Shown here in pieces: positions 7,491 through 15,993 of a stretch of 64,000 bases of DNA. The stretch comes from Thalassobacillus cyri (GTDB lineage: Bacteria > Bacillota > Bacilli > Bacillales > Halobacillaceae), in NCBI RefSeq assembly GCF_900107755.1, contig NZ_FNQR01000003.1, positions 248,001 through 312,000 on the forward strand. The letters are read 5' to 3'. The notes under the pieces were generated by a model. It searched no databases. It was not told the origin of the DNA and saw only the letters and a program-made list of their open reading frames with translations. The translations under genes were made by a program, and so were the position numbers. Positions within the stretch are counted from its first letter, which is position 1. Each line of letters opens with the position of its first letter.

Positions 7491-8918
7491 TTACTTCGCT
7501 GTACCTACAGAGACGAACTTCTCTTCCAGATATTCCGTTAATCCTGACCTTCCGCCTTCTTTTCCGATTCCACTTTCCTTGACTCCGCCAAATGGCGCTT
7601 GGGCTACAATCGGAGCTGGGTCATTGATACCGACGATGCCATATTCCAACTCCTCCATCATCCGGTAGCCTCTTCCCAGATCATTGGTGAAGCAATAAGC
7701 TGCAAGACCGTAGCTGACATGGTTGGCCCGTTCGATGATTTCCTCTTCATCTTTGAAAGTGAAAATAGGAGCTACCGGACCGAATGTCTCTTCGGTAGAG
7801 ATTTTCATTTGCTCAGTGGCATAATTGATGACTGTCGGTTCGTAAAAAGTCCCGTTTCCATCAGTATCGTAGCGATTACCGCCACAGAGTACTTTTCCAT
7901 TTCGTTCGACCGCATCGCTGACATGGCTTTCGACTTTTTCTAATGCCTGGGAATTAATAAGTGGTCCTACATCGATTCCAGCTTCAATCCCGTTTCCAAT
8001 CTTTAGGTTGGATGTCGCTTCAGCAAGCTTTTGCCCAAACTCTTCCGCGATGCTTTCGTGAACATAGACACGGTTAGTGCTGATGCAGGTCTGACCGGAA
8101 TTTTTGAATTTTGTCCCCAACACACCTTTTATTGCCATCCCGATATCAGCATCTTCAAAAACGATTAACGGCGCATGTCCTCCGAGCTCCATTGATACCT
8201 TTTTGACCGTATTGGCTGAATTCCTGAGGAGTAATTTTCCTACAGGTGTCGATCCGGTAAAAGTCAACTTTCGTACATCAGAGCTCTCTGTCATTTCACT
8301 TCCGATTTCTTCCGCGTTACCGACTACCAGATTGGCTACACCTTTTGGCAGACCAGCTTCATGGAAACACTCGAACACTTTGATGGCTGATATAGGCGTA
8401 TCTGGCGCTGGCTTTAATACAACTGTACAGCCAGCAGCAATCGCAGGAGCGATCTTGCGGGTGATCATGGAGACAGGGAAATTCCATGGCGTGATAGCTG
8501 CTGTCACTCCGACTGGTTGTCTCAATACCATAAGGTGTTTATTGGGATGGGATGCTGGAATGGTTTCTCCATACACACGCTTTGCTTCTTCTGCATACCA
8601 TTCCACATAGCTGATCCCCCCTAATACTTCACGTTTGGCATCGGGAAGAGGCTTGCCCATTTCTAGTGTAATCGTTTCTGCTAATTGATCGACTCTTTCT
8701 TTCATGATGGCTGCTACTTTAGCGAGATACTTTCCCTTTTCCTGACCAGTTGCTTTTTTCCATGTTTTAAACGCTTCTTTTGCTGCCTGAATCGCTTCTT
8801 TCGCCTCCTCTTTCCCACCAGACGCTACAGAGTCGATCAACTCCCCAGTTGCAGGGTTGTATACATCCAATTTGTTTCCTGAATATGCTTCTTTCCATTC
8901 CCCATTGATATAAAGCAT
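7491..8918 (-). CDS. NAD(P)-dependent succinate-semialdehyde (or similar) dehydrogenase
   Basis: 475 residues, a full-length aldehyde dehydrogenase with the GabD signature. The general base is Glu244 in MELGGHAP, the nucleophile is Cys278 in GQTCIS, and the TPWNFPVSMITRK segment and FTGSTPVGK cofactor turn are present. It oxidises a small semialdehyde to an acid in the cytoplasm. The gene lies 3 bases downstream of the C45 acylase stop, which suggests translational coupling, and in the same operon as an omega-aminotransferase whose product would be its aldehyde substrate. A paralogue sits at 16588-18003 in a separate gab operon. The exact chain length of the substrate is not decidable here. 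Confidence 0.88.
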   Translation of the reverse strand: MLYINGEWKEAYSGNKLDVYNPATGELIDSVASGGKEEAKEAIQAAKEAFKTWKKATGQEKGKYLAKVAAIMKERVDQLAETITLEMGKPLPDAKREVLGGISYVEWYAEEAKRVYGETIPASHPNKHLMVLRQPVGVTAAITPWNFPVSMITRKIAPAIAAGCTVVLKPAPDTPISAIKVFECFHEAGLPKGVANLVVGNAEEIGSEMTESSDVRKLTFTGSTPVGKLLLRNSANTVKKVSMELGGHAPLIVFEDADIGMAIKGVLGTKFKNSGQTCISTNRVYVHESIAEEFGQKLAEATSNLKIGNGIEAGIDVGPLINSQALEKVESHVSDAVERNGKVLCGGNRYDTDGNGTFYEPTVINYATEQMKISTEETFGPVAPIFTFKDEEEIIERANHVSYGLAAYCFTNDLGRGYRMMEELEYGIVGINDPAPIVAQAPFGGVKESGIGKEGGRSGLTEYLEEKFVSVGTAK

Positions 8919-8921
8919 GTG

Positions 8922-10013
8922 TCATCCTCCTTGAATTTCTTCAAATTTTTCTTCCGTCGGGTGTCCGACACTCAACCACATTTTGCGTTGCGATAGATTC
9001 ATAATGATAGAGAATACTGTTTCCATTCTTCTATGCTCAGGGGCACGCTCATTTTCATAGTGGTTGATAGAATTAGGGGCGTTGAACTCATCCGATAACC
9101 ACCGCTTGAATGATGCTTCATCGATGTTTTGTTTGTTGGCAATTTCAGTATCGATCAACTGCTCAGCCCTTTTTTTGCGAATCATTGAGTCATCGAATAC
9201 GAATTCATTCATATCGGTCAGATTCTTAGTTATCCGCTCGGAGCATAAATGGTTGGTATGTACAAGCTTCCCATTATCTCCACCTACCATATCGATTCCA
9301 AACGGGGATACTTCGATATTGACAGCCATCCCTTTCTGGCCGCCTTCGTCGATACCAATCAGATAACTGGCAGCTGCCGCAATTTTCCCATCTTTGATTT
9401 TTGAAATAGCCTCATGTAACGAATAAGAATCTAGTACAGCACGTAACCCAATATGGATTGGTAATTCATCTGACTTTTTGTCAGTCAACAGTGCATTGAA
9501 ACAGAGGCCGAGCCCGGAAGAGTTGAAGCCGATTTTTCCAATGATACCTCCCTCTGTGACCATGGTGATATCAGGTTTCGATTCCTGTTGGATATCTAAC
9601 AGGAGCAGGCTATCTTTTTGTGTTCCTTTCCAATCCCAGTTTTGACCGATAATCGTGTCCTGGGTAAGGGGTGGTGCTACTGACATCGCAGTGCAGCCAT
9701 CTGAAAATACAGCCCCTTTATAGTTTGCAAGTGCAATTTCGCTACGGCTGTTCAAAGCGAGAATATCCTCGAAAGCAACTCCGGCTCCTTCTGCGATTCC
9801 TGCCATTTCTTCTATCAAATCAGGATCATATTTCTCAATCGCATAAAGGTGTTCATGTGCAATATCCTTCGCTTCCTCCCAGCTGATTTGTTTATACCCC
9901 TGGAACAGCTTTTCATAGGTTTCCAGGCTTTTCAGGACTTCTTGTTTCCCTTTTTTTCCATGCTGCCTTCCTAGTTCTCTTGGAGTACCTTTAAGTTCCA
10001 ACCTCTTAATCAT
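8922..10013 (-). CDS. C45-family Ntn acylase/acyltransferase (isopenicillin N acyltransferase-like)
   Basis: 363 residues. The N-terminal RELGRQHGKKGKQEV and the SDGCTAM site, with nucleophile Cys107 after Gly, are typical of the C45 acyl-CoA:6-APA acyltransferase group. These mature by self-cleavage before the Cys and then hydrolyse or transfer an acyl amide. NWDW and GGIIGKIGFNSSGL segments follow as expected. The ATG at 10013 has GAAAGGAG 9 bases upstream; the longer frame start at 10040 has no ribosome site. There is no signal peptide, so it acts in the cytoplasm. It is sandwiched between the aminotransferase and the dehydrogenase, which suggests removal of an acyl group from an N-acylated amine before or after transamination (inference). 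It is unusual in such operons. Confidence 0.82.
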   Translation of the reverse strand: MIKRLELKGTPRELGRQHGKKGKQEVLKSLETYEKLFQGYKQISWEEAKDIAHEHLYAIEKYDPDLIEEMAGIAEGAGVAFEDILALNSRSEIALANYKGAVFSDGCTAMSVAPPLTQDTIIGQNWDWKGTQKDSLLLLDIQQESKPDITMVTEGGIIGKIGFNSSGLGLCFNALLTDKKSDELPIHIGLRAVLDSYSLHEAISKIKDGKIAAAASYLIGIDEGGQKGMAVNIEVSPFGIDMVGGDNGKLVHTNHLCSERITKNLTDMNEFVFDDSMIRKKRAEQLIDTEIANKQNIDEASFKRWLSDEFNAPNSINHYENERAPEHRRMETVFSIIMNLSQRKMWLSVGHPTEEKFEEIQGG

Positions 10014-10055
10014 AGATGCTTGCTCCTTTCCCAACTTCATATTTAACTAGTTATA

Positions 10056-11441
10056 TTAAAGGTGTTTCTTTTCAAAATCAGATATAGAATCATCTATAAT
10101 TGCAACCATATCCTCTACTTGCCGTTTGTTAATGATCAATGGAGGAGCAATAGCTACAATGTTCCTGCCTACCTGGGAAGCGAGCGGTCTAAGAATCAAC
10201 TTGCGATTGAAGCATTCTTCTACGACTTCGGTCGATGGAAGGATTGATGAATCAAATGGTATTTCCTCATCACGGTCCTTATACAGTTCAAATCCCGCCA
10301 ATAAACCAAGCGCACGTGTCTTTGTCACAGTAGGATGTTTGTCTTTCAAATATTCGAATCCAGCGTTCAATTCATGCTCCATACTCTTTACGTTAGCAAC
10401 AACTTCATCTCTTTCCAGGATTTCTATATTTTTCAGAGCAACCGCACATGCTGTCGGATGGCCGCTATAAGTGAAACCGTGAGCCAGTACTTGATCGTAT
10501 TGAACTAGCGTGTCCCTGATTTCTTGTTTGATCAAGACACCTCCGAGCTGACTATATCCGCTTGATATCCCTTTTGCTACACACATCAAGTCTGGAACGA
10601 CATCCCAATTGTCGACACCGAACATTTTTCCAGTACGGCCGAAGCCGCAAATCACTTCATCGGCAATGAATAAAATACCAAACTCATCACACAGTTTTCT
10701 TACTGCTTCCAGATAACCATCTGGCGGCATATGCACCCCGCCCGAACCTTGAACTGGTTCCACGATTACTGCCGCAATGGTGTCTGCGCCTTCTTTTTCA
10801 ACGATATCCCGAATGGATCCTTCATAGTCTGGATGGCTTCTACCCCCTAGCTCACAGTCCGTAAGGTGCGGCTTAGCATGGAAGACATCTGAAATTCCTG
10901 AGCTTGAGAACTGGTGGAATAACGGAATAGCAGTAGCTGTCTGCGCCGCAATTGTCACTCCATGATAACCCTGCTTCAAACTGATGATTTTCTTCTTTTC
11001 CGGCTTACCTTTCATTGACCAGTAGAACCGCGACAACTTAAAAGCGGTATCATTTGATTCCGATCCTCCTGAAGTGTAGAAAACTGCATTTAAGTCTCCT
11101 GGCGCCATCGATGTCATTTTCTCAGCAAGTCGTACAGCCGGCTCATTTGAATACCCGGCAAAGGAAGAACTGAAAGCCAATTTAGTCATCTGCTCTTTGG
11201 CTGTATTCGCGAGCTCCTGGTTGCCGTGTCCAAGATTTACATTCCAGAGCATGGAAAGTCCATCGATATATTCGTCCCCTTTCGTATCTTTGACATAAAT
11301 ACCGTTCCCTTCTGTAAATGAAAGTTTCGGTCCCTGCTCTGCATGGATTTTAGGGATGGTGGTTGGATGGAGATAATGTTTTTTATCTAATTCTTCTAAA
11401 TCTACGAGAGCTGTTGGTGATACAGATAATTGATCTGTCAT
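10056..11441 (-). CDS. Class III (omega-amino acid / diamine : pyruvate) aminotransferase
   Basis: 461 residues with PLP-binding features of class III aminotransferases: YTSGGSESND near 122-131, the Tyr-His of GYHGVTIA near 158-166, Asp261 in FIADEVICGFGRTG, and Lys290 in VAKGISSGY. The MLWNVNLGHG segment is typical of the beta-alanine/putrescine:pyruvate branch. It converts a terminal amine to an aldehyde. It is the first gene after the sigma-54 promoter at 11484-11500, and the downstream dehydrogenase would oxidise the aldehyde. Alanine made from pyruvate would be recycled by Ald at the operon end. Substrate candidates are beta-alanine, GABA, putrescine or a diaminobutyrate derivative. The sequence does not decide. 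Confidence 0.88.
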   Translation of the reverse strand: MTDQLSVSPTALVDLEELDKKHYLHPTTIPKIHAEQGPKLSFTEGNGIYVKDTKGDEYIDGLSMLWNVNLGHGNQELANTAKEQMTKLAFSSSFAGYSNEPAVRLAEKMTSMAPGDLNAVFYTSGGSESNDTAFKLSRFYWSMKGKPEKKKIISLKQGYHGVTIAAQTATAIPLFHQFSSSGISDVFHAKPHLTDCELGGRSHPDYEGSIRDIVEKEGADTIAAVIVEPVQGSGGVHMPPDGYLEAVRKLCDEFGILFIADEVICGFGRTGKMFGVDNWDVVPDLMCVAKGISSGYSQLGGVLIKQEIRDTLVQYDQVLAHGFTYSGHPTACAVALKNIEILERDEVVANVKSMEHELNAGFEYLKDKHPTVTKTRALGLLAGFELYKDRDEEIPFDSSILPSTEVVEECFNRKLILRPLASQVGRNIVAIAPPLIINKRQVEDMVAIIDDSISDFEKKHL

Positions 11442-11483
11442 TGCAAATCCCTCCTAATTGGTTTTCGGTTTCACTTTATACAA

Positions 11484-11500
11484 TGCAAAATCCATGCCAA
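11484..11500 (-). promoter_or_regulatory. Sigma-54 (-24/-12) promoter of the aminotransferase operon
   Basis: On the minus strand TTGGCATGGATTTTGCA matches the consensus TGGCAYRNNNNTTGCW at every defined position, with the GG and GC pairs ten bases apart. It lies 43 bases upstream of the aminotransferase ATG and next to a gene for a sigma-54 activator. Confidence 0.93.
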
Positions 11501-11551
11501 GTCAAAAAACAAGTAGAGCAGGGGATTATCAATTATGAAAATTCTGATATT

Positions 11552-11567
11552 TATGCATCTATGCATA
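11552..11567. promoter_or_regulatory. Probable enhancer (activator site) for the sigma-54 promoter
   Basis: TATGCAT-CT-ATGCATA is a perfect inverted repeat. It lies about 53 bases upstream of the -24 element, a normal distance for a bEBP enhancer. A further TGCATA half site is at 11581-11586. The same half site occurs at 15793-15798 upstream of the second sigma-54 promoter, which suggests one activator for both. Confidence 0.7.
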
Positions 11568-11585
11568 CCCTATCTTTTGGTGCAT

Positions 11586-11621
11586 AAAAAACGCCCCGTC
11601 TCTTATGAAAAGGGATGGGGC
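11586..11621 (-). terminator. Terminator of the sigma-54 activator gene
   Basis: On the minus strand GCCCCATCCCTTTT and AAGAGACGGGGC form an imperfect stem, followed by GTTTTTT. It lies 12 bases after the activator stop codon and upstream of the enhancer. Confidence 0.75.
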
Positions 11622-11633
11622 TTGGCATCTCAC

Positions 11634-13763
11634 TTATAATTCAATCGTCTCTTTGTTTTTCATGATTTTTTGATATTTACGACTGACTGCCGATTGACTG
11701 ATACCCAAAGCTGCAGCAGCTTTCGTGGTTGTTTTGTATTTCTTCATCGCCAGCATAATCAATTGTTCTTCCAGATGATCTCGTGCTTCTTGTAGAGGCA
11801 GAATTCCAGTGACAACTGGTTTCGCCTGTTTTGTTTCCCCGAACTTCAATGATTGGTTGACAAAGTCGGCTGTAATGACATCATCATCAGCTGTCACGAC
11901 CAGCCTTTCCATAAGATTTTGCAACTCCCGGACATTTCCCGGCCAATCATATACTTCTAATAAATTAAGAGCCTCCGGCGAAAGATGATATTTTTTATTG
12001 TATTTTTCATTTAGCTGCTGAATAAAGTGAAACGCTAATAATGGGACATCTTCCGGCCTCTCCCTGAGTGGGGGAACCTGGATTGGAATAACATTGATAC
12101 GATAAAACAAATCCTCACGAAAGGTACCATCCGCTACCATCTTTTCTAAGTTACGGTTTGTCGCAGCTATTATTTGGACATCAACAGGAATAGACTGCGT
12201 ACTACCGACTGGAGTGACTTCTTTTTCCTGCAGGACCCTTAGCAGTTTCACCTGCAGACGCGGTGGGATTTCGCTTATTTCATCAAGAAAAAGAACACCT
12301 TGATTTGCTTGCTCAAAATAACCTATTTTTCCTTTTGAATCTGCTCCAGTAAACGCACCTTTGGTATAGCCGAATAGTTCACTTTCTAATAGATCTTCCG
12401 TTATTGCTCCACAGTTGAGGGCCAGATATGGTTGGTCTGCACGATTCCCTTCACGGTGGATTGACTTGGCGATCAGTTCTTTTCCCACTCCTGATTCTCC
12501 CAGGATCAGTACCGTGGAATTGAAATCTGCCAATTTCCTTGTCCTGTTCATCACTTTTTCCATTTTATTACTACAATAAATAATTTTGTTGGCATAGGCA
12601 TCCCTATTTTTCAGCTTATCCAACTCTTCCTTATAGTTTTTAGTAAGCCGCTTTGTTTCTCGAAGTTCTGTTTTCAACTTGGTCGTTTCCGTAATATCCC
12701 GGGAAGCTATAATAATCCGGTGGACTTCCCCATCGTCATTAAGTACCGGATTGCCGACAGCCAATACATTTTTTCCATCAGGAGTCTGCTGAACGACAGA
12801 TACTTTTTTCTTCTTTTCTAACACCAGTCTCGTTACTGATGGACTGAAAATACCTCTTTCTTCAAATTCTAACAGGCTTTTCCCAAGCAATTCATTCATA
12901 TCTTCGACGCCCCAGAAATCAGCTAAAAAATTCTCACTGTAACGAAGTAACTCACCATTCTGATTAACGACAAGGATTTCATCGTACATCGTAGCTAGAA
13001 TAGCATTCAAATCCGTATTCAGGTTTTTGACATATTCAATTTCCATCGCCATCTCTTCCACCATCGGAAGATCCTGGACGATGATGATCATCCCCTCTAC
13101 CTGCTTACCGTCTTTCAAAATCGGACTGTAATCGACCAGCACCCCCATATCATCAGTGATATGGATTTGGTTTAACATTGTTTCCCCAGAGTCAAGAACC
13201 TTATTAATATGCTCCTGATTGAATATCACACCAGCCTTGTTATTGATTACTTCCTCGTAAGAAGATTTGATCATCTTCAATCCCGATTCATTACAGTTGA
13301 CAATTTTAGTATCTTCATTGATGACGAACACACCCATTGGAATCGAGGACAGCATGACTTTCAATAGGTTGAGATTCGGGTTATCCTGACGGAATAGTTC
13401 TACGAGGGCATCTTCTCTACGGACATATCCAATCCATTCATCAGTTTCGTTTTTGATTAATGTTATATGCTCCCCAAGAACCTGGAATATGAACGGCAGT
13501 GAGACAGGCTGTTCCATTTTCCATTCCCCGACATTGGATATCGGAACAGCATGCACTTCGAGATCTTTTGTCGTGAACGCTGGTCCTGTCAGCTGCTTTT
13601 TATCTAAATCATCGAGGTATACATATGCGACTACCTCTTCATTTTTCGTCAAAAATACGAACGGCTCATCGGTTTCTGATAAACGTGTCTTCCAATCACG
13701 ATCCAGAGGGTCGAGGGAAAGATAAGTGAGAGGTATTAATTTGTCAGTGATTGAATGGTTCAT
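11634..13763 (-). CDS. PAS-containing sigma-54-dependent transcriptional activator (bEBP)
   Basis: 709 residues. The first 130 form an unassigned N-terminal sensor region, followed by two PAS domains (about 135-235 and 250-360), a short coiled linker, an AAA+ domain with Walker A GESGVGKE and the sigma-54 contact loop GAFTGA, and a Fis-type helix-turn-helix at the C-terminus (TTKAAAALGISQSAVSRKYQKI). It hydrolyses ATP to open sigma-54 promoters. It is transcribed toward the aminotransferase operon and ends 70 bases before the palindromic enhancer, so it should control that operon and likely the nhaC operon upstream. The ligand sensed by the N-terminal region is unknown. Confidence 0.93.
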   Translation of the reverse strand: MNHSITDKLIPLTYLSLDPLDRDWKTRLSETDEPFVFLTKNEEVVAYVYLDDLDKKQLTGPAFTTKDLEVHAVPISNVGEWKMEQPVSLPFIFQVLGEHITLIKNETDEWIGYVRREDALVELFRQDNPNLNLLKVMLSSIPMGVFVINEDTKIVNCNESGLKMIKSSYEEVINNKAGVIFNQEHINKVLDSGETMLNQIHITDDMGVLVDYSPILKDGKQVEGMIIIVQDLPMVEEMAMEIEYVKNLNTDLNAILATMYDEILVVNQNGELLRYSENFLADFWGVEDMNELLGKSLLEFEERGIFSPSVTRLVLEKKKKVSVVQQTPDGKNVLAVGNPVLNDDGEVHRIIIASRDITETTKLKTELRETKRLTKNYKEELDKLKNRDAYANKIIYCSNKMEKVMNRTRKLADFNSTVLILGESGVGKELIAKSIHREGNRADQPYLALNCGAITEDLLESELFGYTKGAFTGADSKGKIGYFEQANQGVLFLDEISEIPPRLQVKLLRVLQEKEVTPVGSTQSIPVDVQIIAATNRNLEKMVADGTFREDLFYRINVIPIQVPPLRERPEDVPLLAFHFIQQLNEKYNKKYHLSPEALNLLEVYDWPGNVRELQNLMERLVVTADDDVITADFVNQSLKFGETKQAKPVVTGILPLQEARDHLEEQLIMLAMKKYKTTTKAAAALGISQSAVSRKYQKIMKNKETIEL

Positions 13764-13856
13764 TTGTTTATCTCCTTCCCGTGATTCTGACTGTTTCTGT
13801 ATCTATTATACCAATTTAAAATAAAATTCGGAAAATTACCACGGGGCGTACAGCGG

Positions 13857-13892
13857 AAAAGGGAAGCCACAGTAGATACACTGTACTTCCCC
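13857..13892 (-). terminator. Terminator of the nhaC-lipoyl-like operon
   Basis: On the minus strand GGGAAG and CTTCCC close a hairpin with an inner CAGT/ACTG stem, followed by TTTT. It lies 14 bases after the small lipoyl-like gene. Confidence 0.7.
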
Positions 13893-13905
13893 AAGCTTTT
13901 TCTAT

Positions 13906-14157
13906 TCAGTCACTTCCACTTATGACCACATCTTCCTGGAGTTGAGCCATCACCATCCCGGCAATCACCTCTTCTCCTTCACTTACCTCTAATGAATGAA
14001 CTAATCCACTAACACCGATCGCCACATTTTCCAGTTCGCCATTTTCAGTACGAATCTTGAATAAGGATTCCCATTCATATACCCTGCTTCTCTCTCCTAT
14101 AGAAATCTCTTCTACAACCCCTTCACAGGGGCTGACGACCAATTCATAACCATGCAT
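13906..14157 (-). CDS. Small biotinyl/lipoyl-like barrel protein without a modifiable lysine
   Basis: 83 residues made of two similar half-barrels: SPCEGVVEEISIGERSRVYEWESLFKI and GVSGLVHSLEVSEGEEVIAGMVMAQL. This is the pattern of a barrel-sandwich hybrid as in biotin/lipoyl carriers. At the turn where the modified Lys would sit the sequence reads ENVAIGVSG, so it is unlikely to be lipoylated or biotinylated. It follows the NhaC antiporter gene after 41 bases and shares its sigma-54 promoter. It may be a cytoplasmic accessory subunit of that transporter (inference). There is a gap with a cre-like sequence between the two genes. Confidence 0.65.
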   Translation of the reverse strand: MHGYELVVSPCEGVVEEISIGERSRVYEWESLFKIRTENGELENVAIGVSGLVHSLEVSEGEEVIAGMVMAQLQEDVVISGSD

Positions 14158-14176
14158 AACCTTGGATTCCTCCCTA

Positions 14177-14191
14177 TTGAAAGCGCTATCT
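14177..14191. promoter_or_regulatory. Near-consensus cre-like site between nhaC and the lipoyl-like gene
   Basis: TTGAAAGCGCTATCT matches the CcpA consensus WTGNAARCGNWWNCA except at the last base. Its position inside an operon would fit only a road-block effect, so it may be fortuitous. Confidence 0.35.
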
Positions 14192-14198
14192 AAATTGA

Positions 14199-15647
14199 TT
14201 AAGCTTGTGCACTTCTCTTGCTTTGAAATTCGATGTTCATATTACTTTCTTTTTCAGGTAAATATTCGATCTTGATATTCAGATAGCCATAAATGACTGC
14301 AATGATTGGGCTAATGAGGGATAAAAACGCAAAAGGAGCATAGCTTAGTGCGGATACACCAAGTGTGGCAAACATGAAAGCCCCACAGGTGTTCCAAGGA
14401 ACCAAAGGAGATGTCATCGTTCCGGCATCTTCGATTGTCCTGGATAGATTTTTCGGATGGAGATTTCGATCTTTATATGCTTTAGAATACATACGCCCTG
14501 GTAATATGATCGCAAGATACTGGTCACATGCAATGATGTTTGCAGCAACACAAGTCGCCACCGTTGTAGCTATTAAGCTTCCCGTTTTCTTGGCATAGGA
14601 TAATAGTGCCAAAACAATCGCTTCCAGTATTCCAGCTTTCTCCAAAATACCGCCAAATGACATGGCAATCAATATCAACGCCACCGTATACATCATGCTC
14701 TCCATTCCACCGTTATTAAGAAGGTTGTCTACTACTTCAATACCAACTTCTTTGGAAAAACCATAATACATAACACTCAACGCTTCACCTGGAGCCACAC
14801 CCTGAAAGCCAATGGCGAAAACAACACCGATCAGTGCGCCAATTGTAAGGCCTGGTATTGCAGGCATTTTGAAGACCATCATGACTATGACGGCTACTGG
14901 AGCTAATAAAAGCCATGGAGAAATTACAAAAATATCATTCAATTGATTTTGTAGAGCTTGGACTTCTGCAATACTTGATTGTGTTTCAGAAAATTGCAGT
15001 CCAAGTATGGTGTATAAAATTAACGCAATAACAAGAGCCGGTATCGTCGTGTACATCATGTGCTTGATATGTTCGAACAGCTCTGCTCCAGTAATACCAG
15101 GTGCCATGTTTGTCGTCTCAGATAATGGGGAAACTTTGTCTCCAAAGTACACCCCAGAGATGACTGCACCGGCAACCATCGCCAAATCTACACCAAGTCC
15201 TTGACCGATTCCCATAATAGCGATACCGATTGTCCCTGCTGCCGTCCACGCATTTCCCGAGGCTAACGCAACTACTGCAGAAATTGCACAAGCAGATACA
15301 AGGAAGTATGTAGGCGATAACAACGACAATCCATAATAAATCATCGTCGGTACAATACCTGCAGCTATCCAGGTACCAATAATTGCCCCGATGATTAGTA
15401 AAATGATGACCGCTTGCATCGATAACCGGATGGTATTAAGAAATGAGGTTTCGATATCATTCCAGGTATGGCCAAGCCACAAAGCAACGATGGTAGCTAC
15501 GACTGCACTTAACAATAATGGAACGTGGGGATCGAGACCAAACTCCGCAATACCCACATACAACGATACAATCATAAAGGCAATCGGTATCATCGCTACT
15601 TTAAGTGATGGTGTTTTTACCGCCTTCTTATTAAACTTTCCATTCAC
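14199..15647 (-). CDS. NhaC-family Na+/H+ antiporter (possible substrate:Na+ exchanger)
   Basis: 482 residues with about 11-12 membrane segments. Typical NhaC stretches are visible: SACAISAVVALASGNAWTAAGTIGIA, GDKVSPLSETTNMAPG and ACDQYLAIILPGRMY followed by LSRTIEDAGTMTSPLVPWNTCG. The family exchanges Na+ for H+, and some members (MleN type) couple this to organic acid exchange. Its own consensus sigma-54 promoter and its place beside an activator for a catabolic operon suggest that it imports or exports a compound of that pathway rather than serving general sodium homeostasis (inference). Confidence 0.88.
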   Translation of the reverse strand: MNGKFNKKAVKTPSLKVAMIPIAFMIVSLYVGIAEFGLDPHVPLLLSAVVATIVALWLGHTWNDIETSFLNTIRLSMQAVIILLIIGAIIGTWIAAGIVPTMIYYGLSLLSPTYFLVSACAISAVVALASGNAWTAAGTIGIAIMGIGQGLGVDLAMVAGAVISGVYFGDKVSPLSETTNMAPGITGAELFEHIKHMMYTTIPALVIALILYTILGLQFSETQSSIAEVQALQNQLNDIFVISPWLLLAPVAVIVMMVFKMPAIPGLTIGALIGVVFAIGFQGVAPGEALSVMYYGFSKEVGIEVVDNLLNNGGMESMMYTVALILIAMSFGGILEKAGILEAIVLALLSYAKKTGSLIATTVATCVAANIIACDQYLAIILPGRMYSKAYKDRNLHPKNLSRTIEDAGTMTSPLVPWNTCGAFMFATLGVSALSYAPFAFLSLISPIIAVIYGYLNIKIEYLPEKESNMNIEFQSKRSAQA

Positions 15648-15714
15648 TATAAATCCCTCTCTCTATTAGTTTTTCGTATCCTGAAGGTAATCAGGACCGA
15701 TCACTTAACTAATA

Positions 15715-15731
15715 TGCAAGATACATGCCAA
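15715..15731 (-). promoter_or_regulatory. Sigma-54 (-24/-12) promoter of nhaC
   Basis: On the minus strand TTGGCATGTATCTTGCA matches TGGCAYRNNNNTTGCW at all defined positions, 68 bases upstream of the nhaC start. It differs from the aminotransferase promoter only in the spacer. Confidence 0.92.
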
Positions 15732-15892
15732 TTCTATTTATTCGATTTATTCGCTATTTTCAGATAAATTAAAAGGCTTTTCTACCCACTTTTGCATAAG
15801 TTTATTTAAAAATTCATAATTTTTTTATTATATTATCTGATAAAATCGATATTAACAAAGGAAATAATATACATACGCAGACTGAAGTCCAT

Positions 15893-15925
15893 TAAAGAAA
15901 CCGCTGAACATATTCGTTCACCGGT
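15893..15925 (-). terminator. Probable terminator of hsp20
   Basis: ACCGCTGAAC and GTTCACCGGT form a 10-bp stem with one mismatch; on the minus strand it is followed by TTTCTTTAAT. Confidence 0.6.
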
Positions 15926-15993
15926 CTCTTACTCTTAAGAGAGTTGTATATTATACAAAAAATAAAAAAGTTAACTTGCACTTTCTGCTTAAA

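Larger units (their letters stand above)
15648..15993. other. Regulatory gap between nhaC and hsp20
   Basis: This 346-base A/T-rich gap holds the nhaC sigma-54 promoter (15715-15731), a TGCATA half site (15793-15798) and the hsp20 terminator (15893-15925). No coding frame with a ribosome site was found. Confidence 0.7.
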
